From positions 1-24,836 of the forward strand of contig JAKBPM010000014.1 in assembly GCA_021829515.1 (NCBI GenBank): a stretch of 24,836 bases of DNA, written 5' to 3'. The translations under genes were made by a program, and so were the position numbers. Position 1 is the stretch's first letter; each line of letters starts with the position of its first letter. The notes under the pieces were generated by a model. The model did no database searches. It was not told the DNA's origin and saw only the letters and a program-made list of their open reading frames with translations. Positions 9,042-16,649 of this stretch are shown here, piece after piece. The stretch comes from Nitrospirota bacterium (lineage in GTDB: Bacteria > Nitrospirota_A > Leptospirillia > Leptospirillales > Leptospirillaceae).

Positions 9042-9791
9042 TTATTCCGGATTAGCTCCACCCAGATGGAAAAGGGCGGACGGATCATAAGCAAGGGTAA
9101 TGATGGAACTGGTCGTAGTTTCGACAAGAGGCCACAGGGTTCTCGAAAGAATCCCCAGATAGGGATCGAGAATGACCAGGCCAAAGATGATCCAGATCCC
9201 GTAAGGCTCAACTCGGGACAGTGGTTCCGCAATAACATCCGGAAGAAGGCCGGTTGCAACCCTTCCCCCGTCCAGGGGTGGAAGGGGGATCATGTTGAAG
9301 AAAAACAGGACGATGTTGACCGTAATGGATGCCTTCATCATAGCCAGAAAGATCGGCAACAGCTCTCCCCACAAGGGAGATGTTGCCGTTAACGGAAGGG
9401 TTGAGAGAAAGGCATGCAGGATGCTCATCGAGATCAGCGCCATCATCAGATTGGACCCGGGACCTGCAAAGGCGACCAGAACCGAATCCCTTCTGTAATG
9501 GTGAAGATTTCTCATATTGATCGGGATGGGTTTCGCATATCCAAACATGAGCCCTGTATGTGACAAAAGGAGAATCAGAGGCAGAAGGACCGTTCCAAAC
9601 GGATCGACATGGACAAGCGGATTTGCCGACAGCCGCCCCATCATCCTTGGTGTCGGATCACCAAGATAATCGGCAACAATACCATGTGCCAGCTCATGAA
9701 AAGTCACAGCAAAAAGGACCGGGATCCCCCATATGACAAGCTTGAGGCCCAAATCGAAAAGCCAGGCGAAACCAGAGTCAAAATGAAACAA
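9042..9791 (-). CDS. M50 site-2-type membrane metalloprotease
   Basis: Predicted intramembrane zinc protease of about 249 aa with several hydrophobic segments. The zinc site HELAH lies in the first membrane helix after the N-terminus (FAVTFHELAHGIVADYLGD), and NMIPLPPLDGGR supplies the third metal ligand, as in the compact site-2 protease group without a PDZ domain. The reading frame is open back to a GTG at 9908, which would overlap the preceding gene by 65 bp and has no usable ribosome binding site. The TTG at 9791 has GGAGAT four bases upstream and gives a family-typical N-terminus, so it is preferred. The natural substrate is unknown; in this family the role is usually regulated cleavage of membrane proteins. 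Confidence 0.88.
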   Translation of the reverse strand: MFHFDSGFAWLFDLGLKLVIWGIPVLFAVTFHELAHGIVADYLGDPTPRMMGRLSANPLVHVDPFGTVLLPLILLLSHTGLMFGYAKPIPINMRNLHHYRRDSVLVAFAGPGSNLMMALISMSILHAFLSTLPLTATSPLWGELLPIFLAMMKASITVNIVLFFFNMIPLPPLDGGRVATGLLPDVIAEPLSRVEPYGIWIIFGLVILDPYLGILSRTLWPLVETTTSSIITLAYDPSALFHLGGANPE

Positions 9792-9843
9792 GCCATCTCC
9801 AGAGTTATCGTATCGTGTCGACAGCGGATCCACTGTGGATCGG

Positions 9844-11949
9844 CTAAAACGAATCGACCCAGAACTGATTTTCCCGCTGCCAGTGCCCATCATTATACCC
9901 GAAAACACTCACCTGTTTCTCTGTCTGTCCGGATGTGTCCCATCTCATCCTTCCTGAAAGTCCATGGAAATTCATGATCTTCTTTATGGAATAAGCCGTC
10001 TGGGCAGATGTCTGAACCCCTTTGACCAGGGATGCGTCGATTATCTCGGCCGCATCGATGGCCTGAAGGGCAAACAGGTCGGGAAGATGGCCAAAGGTCT
10101 GATTGTATAATCGGATATCCGGATTTTCTACCGGGAGATCATTGGGCGAAAAAGCTCCCACGGCCTTGATTGTTCCAAGAATTGAGACATCGGGGATCGG
10201 GTCTCCTGTCATGAAAGTATCGTTTCCTATAATGAGCTGGTTCTGTATCCCCTTATAGGCAAGTTCCCTGAGAATCCTGGCATGGTGCCCCGATGAGTCG
10301 GGAATGAAAATGATCCGAAACGACGGAACAAAAAAGGATTTTTTGACATGACCGCCATCGGATGAAGAAAAGAGGACAAAGTGTTCACTCCTGTATCGAA
10401 CCAGGTCCGGACTCAAAAAGGTGATCTCCGGGTTTTTCATCGAGTCTTTGTCGATTGCTATCGTCCGGCCAAAGGTTTTCATCGAATCGACCGCTGGCTG
10501 AATATCCGGAGCATCAGGATTGTAGGCAAGACCCTGGAGGTAATCCCCTCCCCCCTGGGAGAGCTTTCTTGAAAAAATTTTTTCAATAAAATGCCCATAG
10601 GGAACATCGGGATAAAGAGTCATGGCCGGATCTTTGGGAGCAATTGCCAGAACTTCCATTGCCGCCGCTTTTCCAATCATTGCAGGCATGGTTGCAACGC
10701 TTCTGATCCCCTTGAATGAAGATGGAGGGGACAGTGTTGGCGTAACGCAAACAAGACGGCCGGAATAAAGCCTCTTTTTCAGGATCATAAAGTCTTTCGG
10801 AAGAATCGGTCCGATACAGGAAACGATCCCTTCCTTGCGCTCAAGATCAGAAAAGCTTTTCAAGACTTGAGAACCTGAGTGGACAGTCTTGACAGAAGGA
10901 ACCCATCGGTGAAAATGATGGGCGGAGTAAGCGGTGAAGACCCCCCTTAAAATGGAGCGAATATAGGGAGCGACAGGGTTTTTCACGAGATCCGGAATAA
11001 TCACACCGACAGGACGCTGAGCGTTTGTAAAGTGAATCGCATCAAGCTGTTTCTGGGTCTTTTGAACCAGAGAAGATTCCGGGTAGTTCGCAAGAATGTG
11101 AATGTACTCCATTTCTGCCTGATCGCTATGCCCCGTCGATTCAAGTATTTGAGCTGACTTGAAAAGAGCAACATCCCCGGGGAAGCTCTCCGGAAAGCTC
11201 TCCCATATTTTTTGGGAATCGATGGAAGAGGTAACAGTCTCCATGATCATCGAAGTAATCAGTGACGCCATCCTGACCTGGTAATCGTGGCCCATTCCCG
11301 AACGAACAGTTGAAAAAAGGATAATCGAAGAAATGGGATCCGTCTTTGCAAGAATCGGTTCAAGAACATTGGTTGCCTGATAAATCCGGTTATCCCTGGC
11401 AAGATCCTTGTAGACAGGCAAAAGGTAGTGAACAGTTCCCAGATCGTTTTTGAGAACACTGTCGGCCATCCCGATGGAGTACATATATTCGGTCTTTTCG
11501 GACCGGGTACTCTGCGCCAGCACCTGTGATTTCAACAGGGGGAGCAGAAGGTTCAGGACAGAGGTGGCAAGCCCCATATGCCGATTCGCCTTCGCAAGGC
11601 CCAGATAGACACTCATGGGAACCCTGTTTTCCGGATAGTCCAAAAGGATATTTTCAAAAAGATTCTTCGCTTCGGGATACTTGCCATTGTGAAGAACATC
11701 CTGAGCCTTCTTGATTTCCATGGAAAGGGCAATATCGGAAACCTTCGGGAGGGGCTGGGTCGAAACACGGAATACCGGCACCTGGGGCATCGTTGAAGCG
11801 GGAACGCCCGTTTGGTCCTGTGGGTTGTCACCGGCATAAACAAAATGGGCAGGATCAAGAAACAGGCAAAGACACAAAAGCCCCGTTCCCCGCAACAAAC
11901 GGAACTTACCTTTCTTCTCCCTGTTCCCGACTCTTTTTTTCAGGATCAC
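9844..11949 (-). CDS. TPR plus LpoA-like periplasmic binding-protein fusion
   Basis: Exported protein of 701 aa. A basic N-terminus and hydrophobic stretch (GTGLLCLCLFLDPAHFVYAG) form a signal peptide. Residues of roughly 75-300 are helical TPR-like repeats (KKAQDVLHNGKYPEAKNLFENILLD is the clearest, split here only by eye). From about residue 315 (RPVGVIIPDL) the protein resembles a type 1 periplasmic ligand-binding fold: IVSCIGPILPKDF, the SVATMPAMIGKAAAMEVLA segment and AYKGIQNQLIIGNDTF fit ABC-type binding proteins and the LpoA family. TPR plus this fold is the LpoA architecture, where the protein activates a penicillin-binding protein, but no lipobox was seen, so it may be soluble in the periplasm. 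The GTG start has AGAAGG seven bases upstream. First gene of the leftward cluster. Confidence 0.75.
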   Translation of the reverse strand: MILKKRVGNREKKGKFRLLRGTGLLCLCLFLDPAHFVYAGDNPQDQTGVPASTMPQVPVFRVSTQPLPKVSDIALSMEIKKAQDVLHNGKYPEAKNLFENILLDYPENRVPMSVYLGLAKANRHMGLATSVLNLLLPLLKSQVLAQSTRSEKTEYMYSIGMADSVLKNDLGTVHYLLPVYKDLARDNRIYQATNVLEPILAKTDPISSIILFSTVRSGMGHDYQVRMASLITSMIMETVTSSIDSQKIWESFPESFPGDVALFKSAQILESTGHSDQAEMEYIHILANYPESSLVQKTQKQLDAIHFTNAQRPVGVIIPDLVKNPVAPYIRSILRGVFTAYSAHHFHRWVPSVKTVHSGSQVLKSFSDLERKEGIVSCIGPILPKDFMILKKRLYSGRLVCVTPTLSPPSSFKGIRSVATMPAMIGKAAAMEVLAIAPKDPAMTLYPDVPYGHFIEKIFSRKLSQGGGDYLQGLAYNPDAPDIQPAVDSMKTFGRTIAIDKDSMKNPEITFLSPDLVRYRSEHFVLFSSSDGGHVKKSFFVPSFRIIFIPDSSGHHARILRELAYKGIQNQLIIGNDTFMTGDPIPDVSILGTIKAVGAFSPNDLPVENPDIRLYNQTFGHLPDLFALQAIDAAEIIDASLVKGVQTSAQTAYSIKKIMNFHGLSGRMRWDTSGQTEKQVSVFGYNDGHWQRENQFWVDSF

Positions 11950-12319
11950 AAATGGACCTTCTCTTCGTCTTTTTGAACTGGCTTGACTCGACTCTCCAGG
12001 CCCTGCTTTCCTTGGGAAAGCACGCCTGACGGATTCGCATCTCGTTGAAAGGGAGTAATAAAGACCAGGTTACATGAATGCAGCACTCTTTAGAGAGTAC
12101 AGGAAGCTCGCACCGACAATCAAGAAAGGACACATGATTTTCCCGGAAAAACAGCCCAAATGGAGCACGATTTTGAAAAAATCCCTTAGTATTGGACACA
12201 AGCTTGTTTTTTTGTCAAAATCGTCATAAGTTAGGATACTGGTTCCATGGGGATCCATGCACTTCTTCATTTCTTCTTATTGGAGATCAACTTTCTTCAG
12301 CACAGGAAGGCGGTTCGGG
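11950..12319. promoter_or_regulatory. Divergent regulatory region between binding-protein and amidase genes
   Basis: This 370-bp gap separates two divergent genes. It holds the amidase promoter (listed separately), a 10-bp palindrome ACAAGCTTGT at 12198-12207 just upstream of that promoter's -35, and an inverted repeat TGCTTTCC-TTG-GGAAAGCA at 12004-12022 that would fall in the 5' leader of the leftward gene. No confident leftward promoter was found, and no coding frame is convincing. Confidence 0.5.
12212..12240 (+). promoter_or_regulatory. Promoter of the amidase gene
   Basis: A -35 TTGTCA (12212-12217), a 17-bp spacer and a -10 GATACT (12235-12240). Transcription would begin near 12247, only 10 nt before an in-frame ATG at 12257, which favours the downstream ATG at 12320. 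Confidence 0.55.
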
Positions 12320-13744
12320 ATGTCAGCAAAAAAACTTTTAATCCTGCTTGTGGTCCTTTGTGGATTGATTGCCCCCGATTCCTTCAAAACAACCGGGAAC
12401 TTTTTCTCTGTACCGGTTGCGAATGCATCCCCAATCACCTTTCTGACAAAGATGAAGGTTGGCCTGCATCGTGATCATATACGGATTGTTCTGGTCCTTG
12501 ATGGCCCCGTCAAGAAAGAATCTGTTGCCTCTCAGAATGGCCAGGGGGTTATCTCCCTTGAGGGAGTCATGCCCTCCCCTTCCCTCAAAAAAAACTACCG
12601 GCTGAAAAACAGGTATTCAAAAAAACTGATCAGGGAAATCACTGTTGTCTATAAACCCGGACATCGAACGACGGTATTGGTTGTCATGGAATCTTCATCG
12701 CTGGGTGTTCCTCATACGTTCAACCTTTCATCACCTTCCCGGGTTGTGATCGATTACCCTGTTGGCAAAAACTCGGCGAAAACAAATCAGACAACTCCTC
12801 CCGCACGACGTCATTCCCGGAAGACTGCTCCTGAAAAAAAGAATTCTTCCTCCTCCGGAACACAATCATCACAATCCCCGGCAGTTCAGTCACACCCCGG
12901 AAACAATGGCAAGGTCTACGTCATTCCCGGAAAAAAGCTGAAGGAAAAAAAGAAAGAAACAGGAACCTCGCTGACTCCGCCGCCCGTGGCGGTTGAATCC
13001 GGTTATGAGCTTCCCGTCAAGGAGCACCGGATGAGGATCGTCCTTGACGCAGGGCATGGCGGAAAAGATTGCGGAACGACTTCCGTAAACGGGTATTGCG
13101 AAAAGGATCTCGTTCTCGACATCGTCCGAAGGCTGGGCATCCTCCTTTCACAGGATGGCCGTTTCCATGTTTTTTATACACGGACAGACGACTCCTTCAT
13201 CTCCCTTAAAGACAGAACAAGAATCGCAAACCGGGACCATGGAGACCTTTTCCTCTCTATCCATGCAAATGCCGATCCGGACCCTTCGGTCCGGGGAATC
13301 CAGACCTATCTTCTGACACTTCATTCAAAAGACAAAAGGGCCATGGCTCTTGCAAAACGGGAAAATGCCTCTCTCGGAGCGGCAGGAGATCTTGGAGCGA
13401 TATTGCTGACATTAAGGATCAACCACAAGAAAAAGCATTCCATGGAACTCGCATCTTCCCTCGACAATGCGCTCATTGGAACACTGAGCTCGCATTATTC
13501 GGGAATAAGAGATTTCGGGGTCAAGCATGCACCGTTCTATGTCATCATGGGAACATCAATGCCCGCCGTCCTCACAGAGGTCAACTTCCTTTCAAACAGG
13601 AAAGATGCGGCGCTCATGGCACAAGGGAGATACCGCCAACGTGTCGCAGAGGGCCTGTATAAAGGGATTGTTGACTATGACCGCTGGGTTCACCCTGAGA
13701 AGATCAACCGGCTTGCCCGAGCCAGCATCCATCAAACCGACTGA
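12320..13744 (+). CDS. N-acetylmuramoyl-L-alanine amidase, AMIN plus Amidase_3
   Basis: Periplasmic cell-wall hydrolase of 474 aa that cleaves the amide bond between N-acetylmuramic acid and L-alanine, usually in daughter-cell separation. A signal peptide (AKKLLILLVVLCGLIAPDSF, then VANA before the mature part) is followed by an AMIN domain at about 38-150, a low-complexity linker rich in Ser, Pro, Lys and Gln, and an Amidase_3 domain from about 237. Zinc ligands and catalytic residues are visible: LDAGHGG (His246), YCEKDLVLD (Glu261), LSIHANAD (His315) and VLTEVNFLSN (Glu420). The ATG at 12320 is chosen over 12257 because AGGAAGG lies about seven bases upstream and it places the signal peptide at the N-terminus. 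This is the AmiC-type architecture. Confidence 0.93.
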   Translation: MSAKKLLILLVVLCGLIAPDSFKTTGNFFSVPVANASPITFLTKMKVGLHRDHIRIVLVLDGPVKKESVASQNGQGVISLEGVMPSPSLKKNYRLKNRYSKKLIREITVVYKPGHRTTVLVVMESSSLGVPHTFNLSSPSRVVIDYPVGKNSAKTNQTTPPARRHSRKTAPEKKNSSSSGTQSSQSPAVQSHPGNNGKVYVIPGKKLKEKKKETGTSLTPPPVAVESGYELPVKEHRMRIVLDAGHGGKDCGTTSVNGYCEKDLVLDIVRRLGILLSQDGRFHVFYTRTDDSFISLKDRTRIANRDHGDLFLSIHANADPDPSVRGIQTYLLTLHSKDKRAMALAKRENASLGAAGDLGAILLTLRINHKKKHSMELASSLDNALIGTLSSHYSGIRDFGVKHAPFYVIMGTSMPAVLTEVNFLSNRKDAALMAQGRYRQRVAEGLYKGIVDYDRWVHPEKINRLARASIHQTD

Positions 13745-13770
13745 CCTGCTCTCCGGCCAGTCGGTTCATG
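13735..13770 (+). terminator. Possible hairpin after the amidase gene
   Basis: Perfect 9-bp arms AACCGACTG (13735-13743) and CAGTCGGTT (13758-13766) with a 14-nt loop straddle the stop codon. No strong T run follows, so a terminator role is uncertain. Confidence 0.35.
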
Positions 13771-13773
13771 ATT

Positions 13774-13803
13774 TTGGAATACGGAAGACCAATATGATAT
13801 GAT
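13774..13803 (+). promoter_or_regulatory. Possible promoter of the zinc-ribbon gene
   Basis: A -35 TTGGAA (13774-13779), an 18-bp spacer and a -10 TATGAT (13798-13803) lie about 90 bp upstream of the small gene. Confidence 0.4.
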
Positions 13804-13891
13804 GACGAGTCTTGGTTGATGCGGCCTTTTTTTTAAAGGGCCAGCCAGATAAATTCATCGTCATGAATGTTTCAGGATAAAGGGGATCGCA

Positions 13892-14059
13892 ATGGATGAG
13901 CCCGAAGAAATTGATCTTGACGAACTGGAGTTGCCTCTCCATATTCCAAGAAAGAATGGGCCGGATTGTCCTTTTTGCGGGGAGCCTACTCTTTCTGTGG
14001 ATGGAGACTTCGTTTGTATTGACTGTAATGGCACCTGGTATGGACCCAATATAGGATAG
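13892..14059 (+). CDS. Small zinc-ribbon protein
   Basis: A 55-codon gene. The first half is strongly acidic (MDEPEEIDLDELELP). The second half has CPFC and, 14 residues later, CIDC, a four-cysteine knuckle pair expected to bind one zinc ion, ending in NGTWYGPNIG. The start is supported by AAGGGGAT five to six bases upstream, and a strong hairpin terminator follows 11 bp after the stop. No catalytic domain is present; a role as a small nucleic-acid or protein adaptor is only a guess. The exact function is not recognised. Confidence 0.75.
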   Translation: MDEPEEIDLDELELPLHIPRKNGPDCPFCGEPTLSVDGDFVCIDCNGTWYGPNIG

Positions 14060-14070
14060 CAGATTGTCAG

Positions 14071-14101
14071 GGACCGGTTTCCCGACCGGTCCTTCCTTCT
14101 T
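14071..14101 (+). terminator. Rho-independent terminator of the zinc-ribbon gene
   Basis: Perfect 8-bp GC-rich arms GGACCGGT and ACCGGTCC with loop TTCCCG are followed by TTCCTTCTT. It sits between the zinc-ribbon stop and the tRNA gene. Confidence 0.75.
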
Positions 14102-14120
14102 ACCCCTATTTCCACAAAAA

Positions 14121-14197
14121 GCCCCCGTAGCTCAGGCGGACAGAGCAGAGGTTTCCTAAACCTTGTGTCGGGTGTTCGAGTCACCCCGGGGGCACCA
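14121..14197 (+). tRNA. tRNA-Arg (anticodon CCT)
   Basis: The 77-nt sequence folds as a tRNA: acceptor arms GCCCCCG and CGGGGGC, D stem GCTC/GAGC, anticodon stem GAGGT/ACCTT around loop TTCCTAA (anticodon CCU, reading AGG), T arm GGGTG-TTCGAGT-CACCC, discriminator A and an encoded CCA. Its 3' 40 bp are repeated twice downstream, marking it as the integration target of the adjoining elements. The gene remains intact. Confidence 0.95.
14158..14197 (+). repeat. att copy 1 (attL, tRNA-Arg 3' end)
   Basis: First of three identical 40-bp direct repeats, beginning AAACCTTGTGTCGGG and ending GGGGGCACCA. It is the 3' half of the functional tRNA gene. Homology to copy 2 extends 11 bp further left to 14147 with one mismatch, at 14157. 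Confidence 0.9.
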
Positions 14198-14290
14198 ACA
14201 AAAACCCAGCATACAAGCCAAATAATCACATTCCCATCAAATCAAATCATGACTCCCCATGACCTTCATTTGCCCCTTTTTGCCCCCTCA

Positions 14291-14382
14291 GCACGGCACC
14301 AGCACGGCAATAAAAGTAACGATAAATCACGCCAGTTGTTGATTCCATGGCATTCGTTTTTCTTGCCGTGCTGGTGCCGTGT
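14291..14382. repeat. Paired GCACGGCA repeats, left arm-site candidates
   Basis: Two direct GCACGGCA copies 11 bp apart (14291 and 14302) are mirrored by two inverted copies at 14363-14382. The outer sequence cacggcaccagcacggcaa (14292-14310) is a perfect 19-bp inverted match to 14363-14381, with a 52-bp spacer. The same motif, again as an 11-bp spaced pair, is next to the integrase gene at 17741-17760. The pattern fits arm-type binding sites of a tyrosine integrase; it could also be a long-loop terminator, since T7 follows. Confidence 0.65.
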
Positions 14383-14406
14383 TTTTTTGTCCTTTCTTCT
14401 CTCTTG

Positions 14407-14435
14407 TTGACTTTCGCTTTTGATAAGTTTAGCAT
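14407..14435 (+). promoter_or_regulatory. Probable relaxase promoter
   Basis: A -35 TTGACT (14407-14412), a 17-bp spacer and a -10 TAGCAT (14430-14435). Transcription would start near 14442, giving a leader of about 66 nt that contains the 14461 inverted repeat. Confidence 0.5.
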
Positions 14436-14460
14436 AGTTTTTAATATATATGCGTTAAAA

Positions 14461-14483
14461 ACAAACTTATATAATAAGTTTGT
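14461..14483. repeat. Inverted repeat before the relaxase gene, oriT or operator candidate
   Basis: Perfect 10-bp arms ACAAACTTAT and ATAAGTTTGT with a 3-bp centre ATA lie 25 bp before the relaxase start. Mobilization origins commonly sit here and carry such a repeat beside the nick site; an autoregulatory operator or RNA hairpin would look the same. The nick site itself cannot be assigned by eye. Confidence 0.5.
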
Positions 14484-14507
14484 CGCAAAGTCCGAAAGAG
14501 TTCGACT

Positions 14508-16184
14508 ATGATTGGAAAATCTATTCCGAATACTCGAAAGTCCTGTTCGAAAAGATCGCGCTGTTCAGGGCTAATGACGTACATGGAAAATCCGCAGGAC
14601 GCTAATAAAGAAGAGAAGTGCATCTATTCAAATCATCGGGGATTCTTGAATGATGATCAGAAAAGTCGCATTGCAGAAATGATCGCTTTGTCAGAAGAAA
14701 GTCGTTCAGCAGATCCAATAGAACACATTGTTTTTTCCTGGCAAGAAGATGAAATCCCGACGGATGGAAACATCGAACGATTGATAGATGTCTTGCTTGA
14801 ACAGACAAAAATGAAAGATCATCAAATCGTTTATTCACTGCATAAAGATACGGACAACGTGCATCTGCATGTCATGATCAACAGAGTGAATCCGGTCACT
14901 TGCCGAGCAAAACATATGGAATGGAAACTGAATGAAATCCTGAAAGTGGTTGCACTCATCGAGCATGAGCAGAACTGGAAGACAGAAACAAATGCGGTGT
15001 ATAGAATTCTCGATGGAAAATTGAAAGATATGAGATCTCCGTCATCACCTGATCGGAAAAAAACGGTTAATGGTAAATTGAGAGATAACGAAATTCGTAC
15101 CGGAGAGAAATCAGCGTTGCGTCAAGCACAAGAACAAGCGATCCCAATTTTGAAGTCTACAAAAGACTGGCAAAATCTTCATGAGCGTCTGGCAAAAATC
15201 GGAATGAAATACGAAAAAAAAGGGAGCGGTGCGCTGATTTTTGTCGGTGATGTTCCAGTCAAAGCGTCTGATGTTGGGAGCCCTTATACACTGTCAAAGA
15301 TGCAGAAACGGTTGGGGGAATATCAGCCGCCAAGTACAAGTCTGAAAATAGCTCCGTCACTGGAAAAAGAACCGATCAATGACATTGCAAAAGACCTGGG
15401 CTGGCATGACTACAAGATTGCCAGAGAATCAAATAAAGCTGGTAGGAAAATAAAAAAAGAAGCTCTCGATAGTAACATCAGATCTGAACGTCAAGATCTT
15501 TTCTTGCGTCAACAGAAAGACCGTCAAGAAATCTTCAGAAATCGTCCATGGTCGGCAGGAAGAGATCTATTGAATGCGATGAGATCAACGGTTGCATTGA
15601 AACATGCGCAGGAAAAAGCGGAAATGATTGATCGACAAAAGATTCTGAGGAAAACGTTTCAAACAGAGAATCCGTCGTTGTTTCCATCTTTTGAAAATTG
15701 GTTACGTGTTACCAATGGAAAAGAATCGTCAGAATTGTATAGAAAAGCATTGGTGGCAGAAGTGCACGGACCAGGATCTGTCGCTGAAGCAATATCGGAC
15801 ATTCGCAACTATGATCCGGTTGTGATTAGAAAAGAAGTTCAATATAAGAACAAAAGCAACAGGCAGACGGATTTTGTCGATGTCGGGCCAAAGATAAAAT
15901 TTCTGAACAGATCAGACGAGGCCGTCCTGGCAGGTCTTCAACTATGCCAACAGCGTTTTGGAAAGAATCTAACGCTGTACGGTAGCGAGGACTTCAAAAA
16001 GCAAGCAATTAAAATTGCAGTCGCAAACAGAATCACTATCGCAAACCCTGAACTTCAGGAGGAAATCTTCAAGTTAGAAGGTCAACGATTACGTCGAGAA
16101 CGTTTAATTGATCCCTTTAGCAAACTTAATGAAACAGACGAAACAAAAAAACAAAGAAGAACGGTCAATGGTCCGGGATTTTGA
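14508..16184 (+). CDS. MOBP-type relaxase with C-terminal LPD7-like domain
   Basis: DNA relaxase of 558 aa that would nick at oriT and lead the transferred strand. Motif I is SGLMTYMENP, giving Tyr25 as the likely nucleophile. Motif III is intact: HKDTDNVHLHVMINR (His112, Asp114, His119, His121, Asn125), as in the TraI/VirD2 relaxase family. A long charged middle segment with coiled-coil character (about 290-385) leads to a C-terminal region at about 455-525 (DFVDVGPKIKFLNRSDEAVL and the FGKNLTLYGSEDFKKQ stretch) that matches the LPD7 domain found on many relaxases. No helicase or primase motifs are present. The start has a weak GAAAGAG about eight bases upstream. The frame is AT-rich compared with host genes. 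Convergent with hicB, 54 bp away. Confidence 0.88.
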   Translation: MIGKSIPNTRKSCSKRSRCSGLMTYMENPQDANKEEKCIYSNHRGFLNDDQKSRIAEMIALSEESRSADPIEHIVFSWQEDEIPTDGNIERLIDVLLEQTKMKDHQIVYSLHKDTDNVHLHVMINRVNPVTCRAKHMEWKLNEILKVVALIEHEQNWKTETNAVYRILDGKLKDMRSPSSPDRKKTVNGKLRDNEIRTGEKSALRQAQEQAIPILKSTKDWQNLHERLAKIGMKYEKKGSGALIFVGDVPVKASDVGSPYTLSKMQKRLGEYQPPSTSLKIAPSLEKEPINDIAKDLGWHDYKIARESNKAGRKIKKEALDSNIRSERQDLFLRQQKDRQEIFRNRPWSAGRDLLNAMRSTVALKHAQEKAEMIDRQKILRKTFQTENPSLFPSFENWLRVTNGKESSELYRKALVAEVHGPGSVAEAISDIRNYDPVVIRKEVQYKNKSNRQTDFVDVGPKIKFLNRSDEAVLAGLQLCQQRFGKNLTLYGSEDFKKQAIKIAVANRITIANPELQEEIFKLEGQRLRRERLIDPFSKLNETDETKKQRRTVNGPGF

Positions 16185-16238
16185 TGAAAAGACAAACGGA
16201 ACCATCACGCATAATATCCCCTTTTGTCTCAGGACAGG

Positions 16239-16445
16239 TCAGATAGACATATATTCAACAAGGCTGGTTGGCGTCGGAATGGATTGATGATCTTCAATCA
16301 ATCCATCAAGGTGAAAGGCGATTGCTTCCCTGATCGATGTTTCTGTTTCTTCAATCGTTGAGCCGGTGGCAATACAGCCGGGTAGATCTGGAACATATGC
16401 AGAATAATTAGACTCCATTTTTTCGATGACAACAGCATAACGCAT
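16239..16445 (-). CDS. hicB: HicB-family antitoxin
   Basis: Antitoxin of a type II HicAB system, 68 aa. It has the partial RNase H-like HicB fold: MRYAVVIEKMESNYSAYVPD, then PGCIATGSTIEETETSIREAIAFHLDGL. No separate DNA-binding domain is evident because it ends soon after the fold. It would bind and neutralise HicA and, as part of the complex, may regulate transcription. The gene follows hicA by 9 bp in the same direction, the usual hicA-hicB order. In this element it would stabilise the integrated DNA. Confidence 0.9.
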   Translation of the reverse strand: MRYAVVIEKMESNYSAYVPDLPGCIATGSTIEETETSIREAIAFHLDGLIEDHQSIPTPTSLVEYMSI

Positions 16446-16454
16446 TTTTACCTC

Positions 16455-16649
16455 TTATTTTTTCGATTTTAAGCCAGATTGTTTGAAGATGCTGTTCAAT
16501 GTTCCTGGAGAAAGATCATCATTTTGTTTTCCGGCAACCGTGACCCGGCCAGGTTTGTGGGGGTGTTTAAATTGTCGATGGCTCCCCCTTGTTGCAACGA
16601 GAAACCATCCATCCTTTTTAAGGATATCAAGAACCTCAGAGACTTTCAT
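16455..16649 (-). CDS. hicA: HicA-family mRNA interferase toxin
   Basis: Toxin of 64 aa with a dsRNA-binding-like fold. The family pattern is clear: MKVSEVLDILKKDGWFLVATRGSHRQFKHP, with the catalytic His in GSHRQF, and then GRVTVAGKQNDDLSPGTLNSI. Full-length for the family, with no disabling change seen. Its ATG overlaps the integrase stop by 4 bp (ATGA), so translation is likely coupled to that of the integrase. This arrangement ties toxin supply to integrase transcription. Confidence 0.92.
   Translation of the reverse strand: MKVSEVLDILKKDGWFLVATRGSHRQFKHPHKPGRVTVAGKQNDDLSPGTLNSIFKQSGLKSKK

Larger units (their letters stand above)
14198..14507. promoter_or_regulatory. Left-end control region of element 1
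   Basis: This 310-bp gene-free stretch holds the arm-site-like inverted repeat (14292-14381), the probable relaxase promoter (14407-14435) and an inverted repeat that may be part of oriT or an operator (14461-14483). The right half is very AT-rich. No convincing coding frame was found. Confidence 0.55.

Noticed and set aside
13861..14229. Leftward frame encoding a sequence like GVTRTPDTRFRKPLLCPPEL
   Set aside because: This is the well-known artefact of translating a tRNA gene antisense; it crosses the tRNA-Arg and the zinc-ribbon gene.
14291..14390. The 19-bp inverted repeat with a T run as a simple intrinsic terminator
   Set aside because: The 52-nt loop is too long for an efficient terminator and the same motif pair recurs near the other end of the element, so integrase arm sites fit better.
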